This document shows positions 1 to 9,139 of a DNA stretch of 64,000 nt, one piece after another; the first letter of the stretch is position 1, and the number at the start of each line of letters is the position of its first letter. Location of the stretch: contig NZ_LZGM01000083.1 of assembly GCF_001690195.1 (NCBI RefSeq), forward strand, positions 1 to 64,000. The letters run 5' to 3'. The translations under genes and the position numbers were made by a program. This stretch comes from Gilliamella sp. wkB108 (GTDB lineage Bacteria > Pseudomonadota > Gammaproteobacteria > Enterobacterales > Orbaceae). The notes beneath the pieces were generated by a model that had not been told where the DNA came from, ran no database searches, and saw only the letters and a program-made list of their open reading frames with translations.

Positions 1-313
1 AGTGTGGCTGGTCATCCTCTCAGACCAGCTAGAGATCGTCGCCTTGGTGAGCCTTTACCCCACCAACTAGCTAATCCCATATGGGTTCATCAAATGGCAC
101 ATGGTCCGAAGATCCCATGCTTTGGTCTCTCAACTTTATGAGGTATTAGCAGTCGTTTCCAACTGTTGTCCCTCGCCACTCGGCAGATCCCCATACCTTA
201 CTCACCCGTCCGCCACTCGTCATCAAGTGCAAGCACTCATGTTACCGTTCGACTTGCATGTGTTAAGCCTGCCGCCAGCGTTCAATCTGAGCCATGATCA
301 AACTCTTCAATTT
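1..313 (-). rRNA. rrs: 16S ribosomal RNA, 5' part (runs off the window)
   Basis: The reverse complement starts near position 313 with the 16S 5' sequence AAATTGAAGAGTTTGATC, followed by the universal GGCTCAGATTGAACGCTGGC region (the 27F primer site) and GGCGGACGGGTGAG. Only about the first 310 bases are present; the gene continues past position 1. The short open frames that can be drawn here are not genes. In E. coli gmhB lies directly upstream of rrsH in the same direction, and that order is kept here. Confidence 0.97.
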
Positions 314-439
314 AAAGTTTGATGCTCAATAACTGTCTCTGACATATTCAAATGAATCTTCAGTGTCACTTATCAAGACTTTATCTTTTAAGTCCGTAGA
401 CTTTATTCTTTCGTCTCGCAAGTGCCCACACAGATTGTC

Positions 440-475
440 TGTTTCTTAATTTTTAAAGAGCTGACAGTGTCATTT
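440..475 (-). promoter_or_regulatory. rRNA leader boxA antitermination site
   Basis: On the minus strand this reads AGCTCTTTAAAAATTAAGAA and then CAGACAATCTGTGTGGGCAC, which closely matches the E. coli rrn leader boxA (TGCTCTTTAACAATTTATCAG) and the RNase III processing-stem region after it. It is the expected Nus-factor loading site for transcription of the 16S gene. Confidence 0.8.
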
Positions 476-508
476 ACGCTTTCGCTTTTACTGTCTCAAG
501 GGCTGCGT

Positions 509-537
509 ATACTACGCTACACCTTCATATTCGTCAA
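509..537 (-). promoter_or_regulatory. rrn promoter P2
   Basis: On the minus strand there is a -35 TTGACG (532-537), a 17-bp spacer and a -10 TAGTAT (509-514), followed by a GC-rich discriminator (ACGCAGCCC). The spacing is ideal for sigma-70, and the GC-rich discriminator is typical of stringently controlled rRNA promoters. It lies upstream of boxA. Confidence 0.8.
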
Positions 538-617
538 GATCTTTTTTCAAAATTTTTGATCCTGTTCACTAAACTTACGCCGACTTGTTTTCGTTGGCTG
601 CGTGTCAGTGGATGCGC

Positions 618-645
618 ATTATAGGGACTTAAAAAAATCGTGCAA
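618..645 (-). promoter_or_regulatory. rrn promoter P1
   Basis: On the minus strand there is a -35 TTGCAC (640-645), a 16-bp spacer and a perfect -10 TATAAT (618-623), followed by the GC-rich discriminator GCGCATCC. The A/T-rich stretch just upstream (646-690) resembles an rRNA UP element. With P2 this makes the usual tandem rrn promoter pair. Confidence 0.8.
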
Positions 646-825
646 GTAATTATTGCAAATTTATTTTTATTTGCTTTTTTTTTACACGGACTGAACTAAA
701 AACAAACTAAAACTATACATTTTTCTAAAATTATCGTTTTATTATATGATGCATTGACTAAATTATTGGGATCTAAAAAATCAACTTCAATAGTTAAATT
801 AACATATTTTATATAAGACAACGAA

Positions 826-1552
826 ATGCCATTTACCTTCGCTCACCCCTGCAATTGTATTGCCTTTTTACAAAAAGCCTAGGCTGTTTTCAATGACGGC
901 GCTTATCATTGGTAGTATGTCCCCTGATTTTGAATATTTTTTTAGAATGTCAGTGAGAAGTGATTTTAGTCATCAGGTAATGGGTATTTTTCTGTTTGAT
1001 TTACCAATAACTTTACTAATTGCTTATGTATTTCACTTTTTTATACGTGATGATTTAGTCAAAAATTTACCTTATTTCCTTTATAGACGATTTGCTAATT
1101 CTCTAGTTATAAATTGGAATCAGTATTGTTATTATTATTGGAAAGTAGTTTTAACTTCAACGTTAATCGGTATCTTTTCTCATATTGGTTGGGATTCATT
1201 TACTCATTTATCAGGTTACTTTGTTCAGCGATTCAGTTTTTTACAAGATTCAGTCACAATACTTAATAAAGAAATTTCGATTTATAAGCTATTACAACAT
1301 AGCAGTTCTCTTATAGGAATAAGTCTAATTGGAATATTTATTTTACGATTACCTGTTGTTACTACTGATAGTAACAATACTATTAGTATTCAATATTGGA
1401 GCTTAGTGATGATTATTGCGACTTTGTTTTTTATGTTTTATGGATCAATTAATGAATTGGGAAAGGCGATTGTAATCATCATTGATGGGTTATTTTTAGG
1501 ATTTATCTTAACCCCTCTTATCATTAAAATGATACAACGTTCATTTAAATAA
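826..1552 (+). pseudogene. DUF4184-family membrane protein, frameshifted near codon 8
   Basis: The natural start is the ATG at 826, which reads MPFTFAHP, the usual N-terminus of DUF4184 proteins. One extra base in the C run at 846-849 then shifts the frame, and the ATG frame stops at TAG (880). Dropping one C continues as AIVLPFYKKPRLFSMTALII and runs open to 1552, giving about 241 residues with several membrane helices and the SMSPDFEYFF motif. The downstream frame alone can only begin at TTG 860, with no ribosome-binding site. The function of DUF4184 is not known. This is either a real one-base insertion or a consensus error. It sits between rrs and gmhB, a place that is empty in E. coli. 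Confidence 0.75.
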
Positions 1553-1576
1553 CGCCGTATCAATATAAGCCAGCAA

Positions 1577-2113
1577 TTATGATGCTGTTTTTATCTTTTT
1601 CGGTAAATCCGCTAAACTATCAATCACCCAATCAGCTTGTGCTAACGCTTCTTCAGTGACTGCATCACCCGTTTTTACTAACACTGTTTTTTTCACACCA
1701 GCTCTTTTGCCTGATAATAGATCTGATATTCTATCGCCGACCATATAGGAATTGGCAACATCTATTTTTAGTTCTTTTGCTGCTGTTAGAATCATACCTG
1801 GGCTTGGTTTTCGACATTGACAATTACCAACTAATGGATCATGTGGACAATAATAGATACCATCTAAATCGACTCCTCGATCTTGTAATGACCAATCCAT
1901 CCACTCTGTCAATGTATTAAACTGTTGTTCGGTAAATATATTTCTGGCAATACCTGATTGATTTGTAACAATAACTAACATGAACCCCATTTTTTTAAGT
2001 TCTTGCATTGCATCAATCACCCCATCGATAAAATGAAATTTATCAATTGTATGAACATAGTTGTAATCTATATTTATAGTACCATCTCGATCTAAAAAAA
2101 TAGCCGGTTTCAT
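1577..2113 (-). CDS. gmhB: D-glycero-beta-D-manno-heptose 1,7-bisphosphate 7-phosphatase
   Basis: HAD-superfamily phosphatase that removes the 7-phosphate from heptose bisphosphate in the ADP-heptose pathway for the lipopolysaccharide inner core; it is cytoplasmic. The HAD nucleophile motif FLDRDGTIN is at residues 6-14, VTNQSG near 50, the zinc-binding cluster (CPHDP...NCQCRKP) near 89-103, and the acid motif VGDRISD near 125. At 178 residues the length is about normal. It is divergent from metN and reads towards the 16S gene, as in E. coli. Identification is firm. Confidence 0.95.
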   Translation of the reverse strand: MKPAIFLDRDGTINIDYNYVHTIDKFHFIDGVIDAMQELKKMGFMLVIVTNQSGIARNIFTEQQFNTLTEWMDWSLQDRGVDLDGIYYCPHDPLVGNCQCRKPSPGMILTAAKELKIDVANSYMVGDRISDLLSGKRAGVKKTVLVKTGDAVTEEALAQADWVIDSLADLPKKIKTAS

Positions 2114-2161
2114 TTTTACTTTTCAGTCTCCTCATTAAGATAGATATCAATAAGCACATCA

Positions 2162-2167
2162 TATAAT
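2162..2167 (+). promoter_or_regulatory. probable -10 of the metNIQ promoter
   Basis: A perfect TATAAT lies 12 bases upstream of the MetJ operator. No good -35 is visible at 16-18 bp spacing (TAGATA at 15 bp is the nearest). A promoter here would put the operator over the start of transcription, as expected for MetJ repression. Confidence 0.45.
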
Positions 2168-2179
2168 AGTGATTGACTT

Positions 2180-2195
2180 AGATGTCTAGACGTCT
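2180..2195 (+). promoter_or_regulatory. MetJ operator (two tandem met boxes)
   Basis: AGATGTCT followed directly by AGACGTCT, 15 of 16 matches to two consensus 8-bp met boxes (AGACGTCT). MetJ with S-adenosylmethionine binds such tandem boxes to repress methionine genes. The position, 38 bases before the metN ATG, supports methionine control of metNIQ and shows that an open frame starting at 2182 cannot be the true metN start. Confidence 0.85.
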
Positions 2196-2232
2196 TAATA
2201 TTCATCTATCAATATTTTTGTCTTTATATATT

Positions 2233-3264
2233 ATGATACAATTACAGCATATTTCGAAAACATTTGAACACAATAAAACGCCAATCTATGCTTTAAAGGA
2301 TATAACTATTCATGTTCCCGAAGGTAAAATTTATGGTGTTATTGGTAAATCAGGCGCAGGAAAGAGTACACTTATTCGCTGTGTTAATCTATTAGAAAAA
2401 CCAACTAGCGGTAAGATTTTTTTTGATAATCAGGAGATCACAAATCTCTCTAATAGGCAATTAATTCAAGTTCGTCGTAAAATCAGTATGATTTTTCAAC
2501 ACTTTAATCTTCTTTCCTCACGTACAGTATTTGATAATATCGCTTTTCCGCTTGAACTCAATAAAACACCCAAAGCAGTCATTAAAGAAAAAGTAGATGA
2601 ACTTATTACATTAGTTGGGTTGACAGAAAAAGCCAATGTTTATCCTGCAAATTTATCGGGCGGACAAAAACAACGGGTTGCTATCGCCAGAGCTTTAGCC
2701 AGTGATCCTAAGGTATTATTATGTGACGAAGCGACCAGTGCTTTAGATCCTGAAACAACGCGTTCAATCTTAGCGTTATTGAAAGATATCAATCAAAAAC
2801 TAGGACTTACCATTTTATTAATTACTCATGAAATGGATGTAGTGAAGCAGATCTGTGACCAAGTTGCTGTTATCAGTGACGGGCAATTAGTTGAACAATC
2901 TTCTGTAGGTGAAATGTTCTCCCATGCTGAAACCGATATCGCTCGACAATTTATTCAATCAACCTTGCATTTGAATATTCCAGATGATTATTTAGCAAGA
3001 CTATCTCCTGAGTATAAAGAGGGACTAAATCCGTTAGTACGCTTAGAGTTTACCGGTGTTTCAGTTGACTTACCTTTACTATCACAAATAGCCAAAGAGT
3101 TTGACATTGATAGTAATATTATTAGTGCGCAAATGGACTATGCTGGTGGCGTCAAATTTGGATTAATGCTAGCAGAAATGAAAGGAAAACCAAAAAGCAC
3201 AGCATCAGCAATACAATTTTTAGAAAAAAATAATACCAAAGTAGAGGTACTCGGCTATGTTTAA
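2233..3264 (+). CDS. metN: methionine ABC transporter ATP-binding protein MetN
   Basis: ATPase of the MetNIQ importer for D- and L-methionine, on the cytoplasmic face of the inner membrane. I chose ATG 2233 ([11 protein letters not shown]), giving 343 residues, the same length as E. coli MetN; the frame is open further up to 2182, but that codon lies inside the MetJ operator. Walker [10 protein letters not shown], signature LSGGQKQR, Walker B VLLCDEA and the H-loop THE are present. The C-terminal NIL/ACT-like domain (last ~100 residues, ending VEVLGYV) senses methionine and causes trans-inhibition in E. coli. metI overlaps its last codons. Confidence 0.96.
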   Translation: MIQLQHISKTFEHNKTPIYALKDITIHVPEGKIYGVIGKSGAGKSTLIRCVNLLEKPTSGKIFFDNQEITNLSNRQLIQVRRKISMIFQHFNLLSSRTVFDNIAFPLELNKTPKAVIKEKVDELITLVGLTEKANVYPANLSGGQKQRVAIARALASDPKVLLCDEATSALDPETTRSILALLKDINQKLGLTILLITHEMDVVKQICDQVAVISDGQLVEQSSVGEMFSHAETDIARQFIQSTLHLNIPDDYLARLSPEYKEGLNPLVRLEFTGVSVDLPLLSQIAKEFDIDSNIISAQMDYAGGVKFGLMLAEMKGKPKSTASAIQFLEKNNTKVEVLGYV

Positions 3265-4036
3265 TTTTATCCCCTCATTTAAACCTTTTGAATCTTTATT
3301 TCACTATTTAGCCGAATATCATTTTTGGGCAGATTTTGTCGCATTTTGCTCCTCATTTAACGGCTTTAGCGAAGCCATGTTATTTAAAATGGCACAAGCA
3401 ACAGATGAAACAATTTATATGGTGGCTTTATCTGGTTTTTGGGGAACGGTTATTGGATTACCTATTGGCATTTTGTTATATACCACCCGTAAAGGACAAA
3501 TTTTAGAGTGTTACGCCGCCAATAGTATCATCTCATTTATTACCAATATATTTCGTTCAATACCTTTTATTATCTTGATTGTTTGGATAATTCCTTTTAC
3601 AGCTTTTATAATGAAATATTTTACTGGATTAGAAACCTATATTGGTAAACAAGCTGCAATTGTACCACTTAGCATAGGTGTTTCACCATTAATTGCACGA
3701 ATGATTGAAAATGCATTACTTGATGTACCAAAAGGACTTATAGAAGCAGCTCGCTCAATGGGAGCAACTCCACTACAAATTATATATAAGGTTTTATTAC
3801 CGGAATCATTACCTGTCATCGTTAATAGTTTGACTATTACACTTATCACCTTAACGAATTATATCGCAATGGCTGGAACTGTTGGTGCAGGTGGATTGGG
3901 GCAACTTGCAATTCAATATGGCTATAATAGTTATAAGCCTGCTATAATGAATACAGTTTTAGTTATATTAATTGTGATTGTCTTTATTATTCAATTTATC
4001 GGCAATACTATTGTTAAACGTGTTACTCATCATTAA
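3257..4036 (+). CDS. metI: methionine ABC transporter permease MetI
   Basis: Inner-membrane permease of MetNIQ. The core from about residue 55 ([20 protein letters not shown]) to the end matches E. coli MetI, including the EAA loop that docks on MetN ([21 protein letters not shown]). The first ATG overlaps metN by 8 bases and has GAGG in front, favouring translational coupling. This gives 259 residues, about 40 more than E. coli MetI (217); the extra N-terminal segment is aromatic-rich. An internal ATG at 3377 would give a near-standard length and cannot be excluded. Confidence 0.93.
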   Translation: MFNFIPSFKPFESLFHYLAEYHFWADFVAFCSSFNGFSEAMLFKMAQATDETIYMVALSGFWGTVIGLPIGILLYTTRKGQILECYAANSIISFITNIFRSIPFIILIVWIIPFTAFIMKYFTGLETYIGKQAAIVPLSIGVSPLIARMIENALLDVPKGLIEAARSMGATPLQIIYKVLLPESLPVIVNSLTITLITLTNYIAMAGTVGAGGLGQLAIQYGYNSYKPAIMNTVLVILIVIVFIIQFIGNTIVKRVTHH

Positions 4037-4050
4037 TTTTGGAGAAAATT

Positions 4051-4932
4051 ATGTCTATAAAGAAGCTAGCACTTGTTACCACATTGGTGAGTGCATTTTT
4101 TTTAACTGGTTGTGATAACAATAAACAATCAGAAAAACCAACAAATAATAGTACACTTAAAGTTGGTGTCATTTCAGGTCCTGAACAAGAAGTGGCTGAA
4201 GTAGTTAAACAGCAGGCTAAAGATCTTTACAATTTAGATGTTGAACTGGTTATTTTTAATGATTATGTCACGCCAAACCAAGCTTTAAATGACGGTCTAA
4301 TTGACGCTAATGCTTTTCAACATAAACCTTATTTAGATGAACAAATGAAAGAGCGCGGTTATAAATTGACTGTTGTAGGTAACTCTTTTGTTTATCCTAT
4401 TGCTAGCTATTCTCATAAACTAAAACCTCTTGATAAAGAAACAGATAACCAAAACGGTGTGAAAGTAACTTCACCACGCGGTGAAACCTTCTTTATTCCA
4501 GCTAATTCAACCATAGCTATTCCAAATGATCCAACCAACTTAGGTCGAGCATTACTTTTATTACAACATGAAAAAATGATTACCGTTGATGAATCAAAAG
4601 GTTTACTACCTACCGTACTTGATATAACAAGTAACCCTTATAACTATAAAATAGTAGAACTTGAAGCACCTATGTTACCGCGTTCATTAGACGATGCCCA
4701 AGTAGATCTTGCTATCATTAATAATGCTTTTGCAGGACAGGCAAATTTAACACCAAGTAAAGATGGTATTTTTGTGGAAGATAAAGAATCTCCGTATGTT
4801 AATATTATCGTAGCACGTGAAGCTGACAAAGATAATGAAAACATCAAAAACTTCGTTAAAGCATACCAAACTGATGCCGTAGCTCAAAAGGCTGACCAAA
4901 TTTTTAATGGTGGTGCCATTCGCGGTTGGTAA
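4051..4932 (+). CDS. metQ: methionine-binding lipoprotein MetQ
   Basis: Substrate-binding lipoprotein of MetNIQ (NlpA family), anchored to the periplasmic side of the inner membrane. ATG 4051 has GGAGA six bases upstream and gives a classic lipoprotein signal ending in the lipobox LTGC with Cys21; a TTG at 4039 is in frame but overlaps the ribosome-binding site. The mature part begins with a low-complexity linker, then LKVGVISGPEQEVAEVVKQ. It ends the metNIQ operon, 14 bases after metI. 293 residues. Confidence 0.95.
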   Translation: MSIKKLALVTTLVSAFFLTGCDNNKQSEKPTNNSTLKVGVISGPEQEVAEVVKQQAKDLYNLDVELVIFNDYVTPNQALNDGLIDANAFQHKPYLDEQMKERGYKLTVVGNSFVYPIASYSHKLKPLDKETDNQNGVKVTSPRGETFFIPANSTIAIPNDPTNLGRALLLLQHEKMITVDESKGLLPTVLDITSNPYNYKIVELEAPMLPRSLDDAQVDLAIINNAFAGQANLTPSKDGIFVEDKESPYVNIIVAREADKDNENIKNFVKAYQTDAVAQKADQIFNGGAIRGW

Positions 4933-4960
4933 TAGCGTAATAAAAACACCAATAGATTGA

Positions 4961-4984
4961 TTCCGCCGATATTTATCGGCGGAA
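4961..4984 (+). terminator. hairpin after metQ
   Basis: Perfect 10-bp stem TTCCGCCGAT / ATCGGCGGAA with a 4-base loop, about 30 bases after the metQ stop. There is no T tract right after it, so it may protect the 3' end rather than terminate alone. Confidence 0.5.
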
Positions 4985-5063
4985 ATATCAAATAGTTTTA
5001 AGGTAAATATCTAACATTTACTGACACCATAAACATTTTAATTAAATGAATTATAAATAGATA

Positions 5064-5786
5064 ATGACCTATCAAATTGAACCTATTGGTATTATCCACT
5101 CACCTTATAGCGAAAAGTTTGCTGTACCAAGACAACCTAATCTAGTTTCTGCCGGACAAGGTGAACTTCATCTATTACCACCATATAATGATCCCAACAG
5201 TGTAAAAGGACTAGAACAATTCTCACATTTGTGGATAGTATTTCTATTTCATCAAATCGATCCTAAAAAATGGCGTTTAACGGTCAGACCACCTCGCTTA
5301 GGAGGAAATAAAAAGTCAGGCGTATTTGCTACAAGATCACCTTTTAGACCCAATCATATTGGACTTTCAGCAGTCAAATTACACAACATTGTAGTTGAAA
5401 ATAAACAGGTTATTTTGAAACTAGGTAGTCTTGATTTAGTCGATGGTACACCTGTCATTGATATCAAACCATATCTTCCTTACTGTGATAGTCATCCCGA
5501 TGCTAGCGCAGGTTATGCTCAATACATACCTGAATCAACCTTAACCGTAGAGTTTTCACCACATCTGCTTCCGTTACTTTCTTTGTATCAAAAACAATAT
5601 CCTCAACTTTCAGAATTAATAACACAAGTTATTGCTCAAGATCCAAGACCTGCTTATAAACAAACTAACCTTGAACAACAAACTTATGGTATTACGCTTT
5701 ATCACTTAAATATTAAATGGCAAATAACCAATCAATTAGCTACAGTTATCGATATACACGAAAGTAAAATAAAAAAGCGAGGATGA
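5064..5786 (+). CDS. trmO: tRNA (N6-threonylcarbamoyladenosine-37-N6)-methyltransferase TrmO
   Basis: SAM-dependent methyltransferase that makes m6t6A37 in threonine tRNAs (formerly TsaA/YaeB). The N-terminal beta-barrel domain carries the conserved EKFAVPRQP, PRLGGN, GVFATRSPFRPN and LDLVDGTPVIDIKPY blocks; the C-terminal QDPRPAY motif is at about 190. At 240 residues it is close to E. coli YaeB (235). In E. coli this gene lies two genes past metQ, with rcsF between; rcsF is missing here. Confidence 0.94.
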   Translation: MTYQIEPIGIIHSPYSEKFAVPRQPNLVSAGQGELHLLPPYNDPNSVKGLEQFSHLWIVFLFHQIDPKKWRLTVRPPRLGGNKKSGVFATRSPFRPNHIGLSAVKLHNIVVENKQVILKLGSLDLVDGTPVIDIKPYLPYCDSHPDASAGYAQYIPESTLTVEFSPHLLPLLSLYQKQYPQLSELITQVIAQDPRPAYKQTNLEQQTYGITLYHLNIKWQITNQLATVIDIHESKIKKRG

Positions 5787-5873
5787 ACTATTTTCAAATA
5801 GATTAAACGCAGTTAATAGCTACGTTGATTGAATAATTTTTATTATAAAATTAATTCGTATGAATAGAACTTT

Positions 5874-5911
5874 AACCACTAAAATCTCTCAATTTTAGTG
5901 GTTGTGTTTTT
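5874..5911 (+). terminator. rho-independent terminator after trmO
   Basis: 12-bp perfect stem AACCACTAAAAT / ATTTTAGTGGTT with a 6-base loop, followed by GTGTTTTTAT. It lies between the convergent ends of trmO and hslO. Confidence 0.85.
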
Positions 5912-5922
5912 ATCAAGCAAGG

Positions 5923-6816
5923 TTAATGATAATAAGTTGTTGGTTTATTTCTCAATTCCGCTATATCAATCGCATCAAATAGATAATGTTTTCCACAATA
6001 ATCACAATGGATATCAATTTTACCACCGTCTTCATTTAATATCTGATCGACTTCATTAGCAGGCAGAGTCATTAAACTATCTTCGCAACGTTGACGAGAA
6101 CATCCACATTTAAATGTAATATGGTTTGTCTCAAAAAGACGGACTTCTTCTTGATTGTATAAACGATATAAAATCTCATCGATTGATAATTGAAACAATT
6201 CATCACCAGTAATTGTTTCTGTTAATGCGATAAGATGATTAAACGATTCACTCGTATTTTCAGTAGCCGGTAATACTTGTAATAAAATACCTGCTGCTAT
6301 AGGGTGATTATTATACATCCCTGTTTTAACAAATAATCGTGTTGGCAGTTGCTCAGATTGCATAAAATAATTCTCTATGCATTCAATTAATGTCTCTTTC
6401 TCTAATCCTACGATACCTTGATATCGTTCTCCATTTTTTGGGGTAATGGTAATAACAATATAACCATTACCAACCATTTCTTTAAGGGTTGCACTATCTG
6501 CTATTTCACCGTTAACTCGAGCAACGCCTCGTAATTGTTGTTCATTATTACCATTTACCACAGCTAGAGAAAGCGCACCATCACCTTGTAACTGCACAGC
6601 TATATCACCTTCAAATTTTAAAGTGGCAGTGAGTAAACTGGTTGCAACCAACAATTCTCCTAGTAAATTCTGCACGGCTAGAGGATAAGTATGATTATCT
6701 AAAATAGCTTGGTACGTCTTTTCAAGACGTGTGATTTCACCACGAATTGGATGATTATCGAATAAAAATCGGTTTAAAGTATCCATATTAATTGTTATCG
6801 CTTTGTTGTCTTTCAT
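5923..6816 (-). CDS. hslO: redox-regulated holdase chaperone Hsp33
   Basis: Cytoplasmic chaperone switched on by oxidation and unfolding. The C-terminal zinc redox switch is intact: CGC near 237 and CDYC near 268, i.e. CXC-X(27-32)-CXXC. The N-terminal domain has the Hsp33 blocks [17 protein letters not shown] and [16 protein letters not shown]. The first ATG (6816) gives 297 residues and overlaps hslR by 29 bases. A second in-frame ATG (6786, MDTLNRFLF) gives 287 residues with no overlap; E. coli Hsp33 lies between the two in length. Neither has a strong ribosome-binding site. It follows hslR, as in E. coli. Confidence 0.94.
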   Translation of the reverse strand: MKDNKAITINMDTLNRFLFDNHPIRGEITRLEKTYQAILDNHTYPLAVQNLLGELLVATSLLTATLKFEGDIAVQLQGDGALSLAVVNGNNEQQLRGVARVNGEIADSATLKEMVGNGYIVITITPKNGERYQGIVGLEKETLIECIENYFMQSEQLPTRLFVKTGMYNNHPIAAGILLQVLPATENTSESFNHLIALTETITGDELFQLSIDEILYRLYNQEEVRLFETNHITFKCGCSRQRCEDSLMTLPANEVDQILNEDGGKIDIHCDYCGKHYLFDAIDIAELRNKPTTYYH

Positions 6817-7186
6817 ATTTAAATTTAATCAAATTACGTCGCTCTTTTTTATCAGGTCTTCTATCAGGATGGGGCATCATCAAAGCATTTAATTTACGCG
6901 CCTGAGCAATTTTTTCACGATTAGCGATACTCTCTTGTGTTTCTTGATAAAGCCGTTGAGCCTCACTGGCAGGCCTACGTTGTTCGCTAATTGCTAAAAT
7001 TTGAATGGTTTTCTGATCAGATCCTTGCCGGAGAACTAATGTAGCGCCCATTTCGACAATTTTGCTTGGTTTAGTGCGCTGTCCATTATAATGAACTTTA
7101 CCCCCTTCAACCATTTCGCGAGCAAGTGAACGCGTTTTATAAAATCTGGCTGCCCATAACCATTTATCTAATCTCACCTGCTCCAT
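6788..7186 (-). CDS. hslR: heat shock protein 15 (S4-domain ribosome-associated protein)
   Basis: Hsp15 binds free 50S subunits that still carry nascent chains and helps recycle them. The S4 RNA-binding domain starts at the N-terminus ([19 protein letters not shown]), and the basic C-terminal tail ([19 protein letters not shown]) is typical. 132 residues against 133 in E. coli. It is the first gene of the hslR-hslO pair. Confidence 0.94.
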   Translation of the reverse strand: MEQVRLDKWLWAARFYKTRSLAREMVEGGKVHYNGQRTKPSKIVEMGATLVLRQGSDQKTIQILAISEQRRPASEAQRLYQETQESIANREKIAQARKLNALMMPHPDRRPDKKERRNLIKFKYERQQSDNN

Positions 7187-7287
7187 AACTTCCTCATATC
7201 ACAGCTTTTTGCGTTAAATATTCTATTAAAACATTATATAAGACCTGAAATATCTTTAAAAAGTATATAAGGATAATTTTGAAAAAA

Positions 7288-8898
7288 TCAATATTGAGGT
7301 GTAACAATAAAATTGTTGTTATCTATCGTGACTCGGCCAGACAAAGCAAATGGTGAAATACTACCATGCAAATCAGCAGTATAATTGACAGCCATCGGTG
7401 GTTGCTTTACTAATTTCCACTCACGTAATAACGTACTTGTAATATTATATGCATTAAATCGTAATGATAGAAATTCCGTTTTTGAAGGATCCAGTATTGC
7501 TAGTGCTTCCACCATTCCACCGTCACTAATTAACGTACTAAAATTTAATAATGTATGATTATTTGAATCAAATTTCACAGCTAAATCGGGATATTTTATA
7601 TCAATTCGATTAACCGCTCCTCTTTCCGCTTTAAAAAACAAGGTACCAGAATATATTCCTAATTTTCTATTTTTCACAATAGTAATATCCGAACCCGAAG
7701 CTTCAAAATTAGTAAAACGAAAAGGATAATCAGTGCGTTTACTAATAAATAAACTTGGTAAAACAGTTAATTGATCTATTTTTATTAGGCTAAATACATC
7801 GGGTAATAATAATTGATCTAATTTTTCGGGTAATTGATAATCTACATCAACAATTGTGAGTTGATCGAGATGTAACTGATTATCTCGCCAAGTTCCGGTC
7901 AGATTAACGTTACCTTTATTCCACGTTGCTATTGCTTTTTCAATCTGAACTTCTTCCTCATTTGTTTTTAACTTAATTAGAACTGAATTAAAAAACTCAT
8001 CATGCCACTTAACAATATCAGCGTTAAACACTAAAGAACTTTCATTAAAGTGCCACTGCTGTTTATCATAACTTACATTATTTACTTCAAGATCACTATT
8101 CTCCATTAAGAATGCAGGAAACTGTAGACTACTACCAAACAAGGAAAAATGTCGAATTGTTAGATCAGGTAAAACGTCAGATAATTTATTCAAATACTCA
8201 TCATCAGTGACTTGAAAATGAATATTACTTACTCTTAACTGATCGATATCCAAACTTTCATCAGCCAAAATTTTTAATTTACTAACAAAAAAACCACCAC
8301 CAACGTTACCACCTAAATTAGTAACAGTGGTTATACCATCACGTACAAATCCTTGAATTAAAACTGACTCTATCAGAGTTTCATTGAATAAAACTTGTTG
8401 GGAAGTCAAATCAAATTGATAATCATCTTTGCCTGATGAAGTAAAAGGTTTAATTCTACCTTTAACTTGTTTTAACAAAAGTGTCTCTCGCCCTTGATTA
8501 ATGGGGATTTGTATCGTTGCATTAAAAAAACTTAAATTATTCGCAGAAATATTATAATGATTAATATTATTATCATTAATCACACCATCAATAATAGAAA
8601 TATAATTAAAATGATTTAATTGCCAAAGATTATCTTTATCAAATCCAATAACTAATTTTGAAAGATTAACAATTTCTTGCTTCTCATCGCTTACTACCAC
8701 ATCATCAAAAACCAACTCATAAAAATTTGAAAAAGAGTGATGAATACCACCAATTGAAATAGAGTATGGGCTTAATTTAGATAATTGTTGGCTAACTATT
8801 TTAGCGCCAAAGGAAGTTTGTACTAAAAAATAGGGTAATAAGATTAAAAACCAGATAAATGCTAGCAAAATGATTATGTAAAATCGTAATCGACGCAT
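7288..8898 (-). CDS. yicH: AsmA-family inner-membrane protein, YicH-like
   Basis: One N-terminal transmembrane helix (about residues 6-26), then a long periplasmic, beta-rich region. The N-terminus (FLVQTSFGAKIVSQQLSKLS) and a later block around residues 400-450 (NRKLGIYSGTLFFKAERGAV, then a DIKYPDLAV-type segment) line up with E. coli YicH (569 residues) better than with AsmA or YhdP. It is 536 residues. AsmA-like proteins are thought to bridge the periplasm and move lipids; the role of YicH itself is not settled. The context (next to hslR) gives no clue. Confidence 0.75.
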   Translation of the reverse strand: MRRLRFYIIILLAFIWFLILLPYFLVQTSFGAKIVSQQLSKLSPYSISIGGIHHSFSNFYELVFDDVVVSDEKQEIVNLSKLVIGFDKDNLWQLNHFNYISIIDGVINDNNINHYNISANNLSFFNATIQIPINQGRETLLLKQVKGRIKPFTSSGKDDYQFDLTSQQVLFNETLIESVLIQGFVRDGITTVTNLGGNVGGGFFVSKLKILADESLDIDQLRVSNIHFQVTDDEYLNKLSDVLPDLTIRHFSLFGSSLQFPAFLMENSDLEVNNVSYDKQQWHFNESSLVFNADIVKWHDEFFNSVLIKLKTNEEEVQIEKAIATWNKGNVNLTGTWRDNQLHLDQLTIVDVDYQLPEKLDQLLLPDVFSLIKIDQLTVLPSLFISKRTDYPFRFTNFEASGSDITIVKNRKLGIYSGTLFFKAERGAVNRIDIKYPDLAVKFDSNNHTLLNFSTLISDGGMVEALAILDPSKTEFLSLRFNAYNITSTLLREWKLVKQPPMAVNYTADLHGSISPFALSGRVTIDNNNFIVTPQY

Positions 8899-9070
8899 AA
8901 ATTAATTATATCGTTTTAATAAATCGTTAAATATTGTATTACGATAACGCATTTTAGCTAAAATAGCATCTCATTTTAATATAAATGATTTGTGGTTAGA
9001 CCTGTTTTACAGTTAATATATAGGCATAGACAGTATTGTCTTTCAAATAACAAATGGAATCGATTACTCT

Positions 9071-9110
9071 CCCTCTCTCATAATAAGATGAGGGATAGTT
9101 ATTTTTTATT
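9071..9110 (+). promoter_or_regulatory. attenuator-like hairpin in the greA leader
   Basis: An 8-bp stem TCTCTCAT / ATGAGGGA (one T-G pair) with a 6-base loop at 9074-9095 is followed by a T-rich run (TTATTTTTTATTT). It lies 30 bases before the greA ribosome-binding site. E. coli greA has an early terminator in its leader that yields the small RNA GraL; this looks like a counterpart, by position and structure only. Confidence 0.5.
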
Positions 9111-9139
9111 TACGATAAATAAAACGGGAGAAAACAGCG

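Noticed and set aside
101-322. Open reading frame of 73 codons at the left edge
   Set aside because: It lies wholly in the reverse strand of the 16S rRNA 5' end and has no protein features.
2182-2232. Upstream extension of metN
   Set aside because: The extension begins inside the MetJ operator and would add 17 residues not found in MetN proteins.
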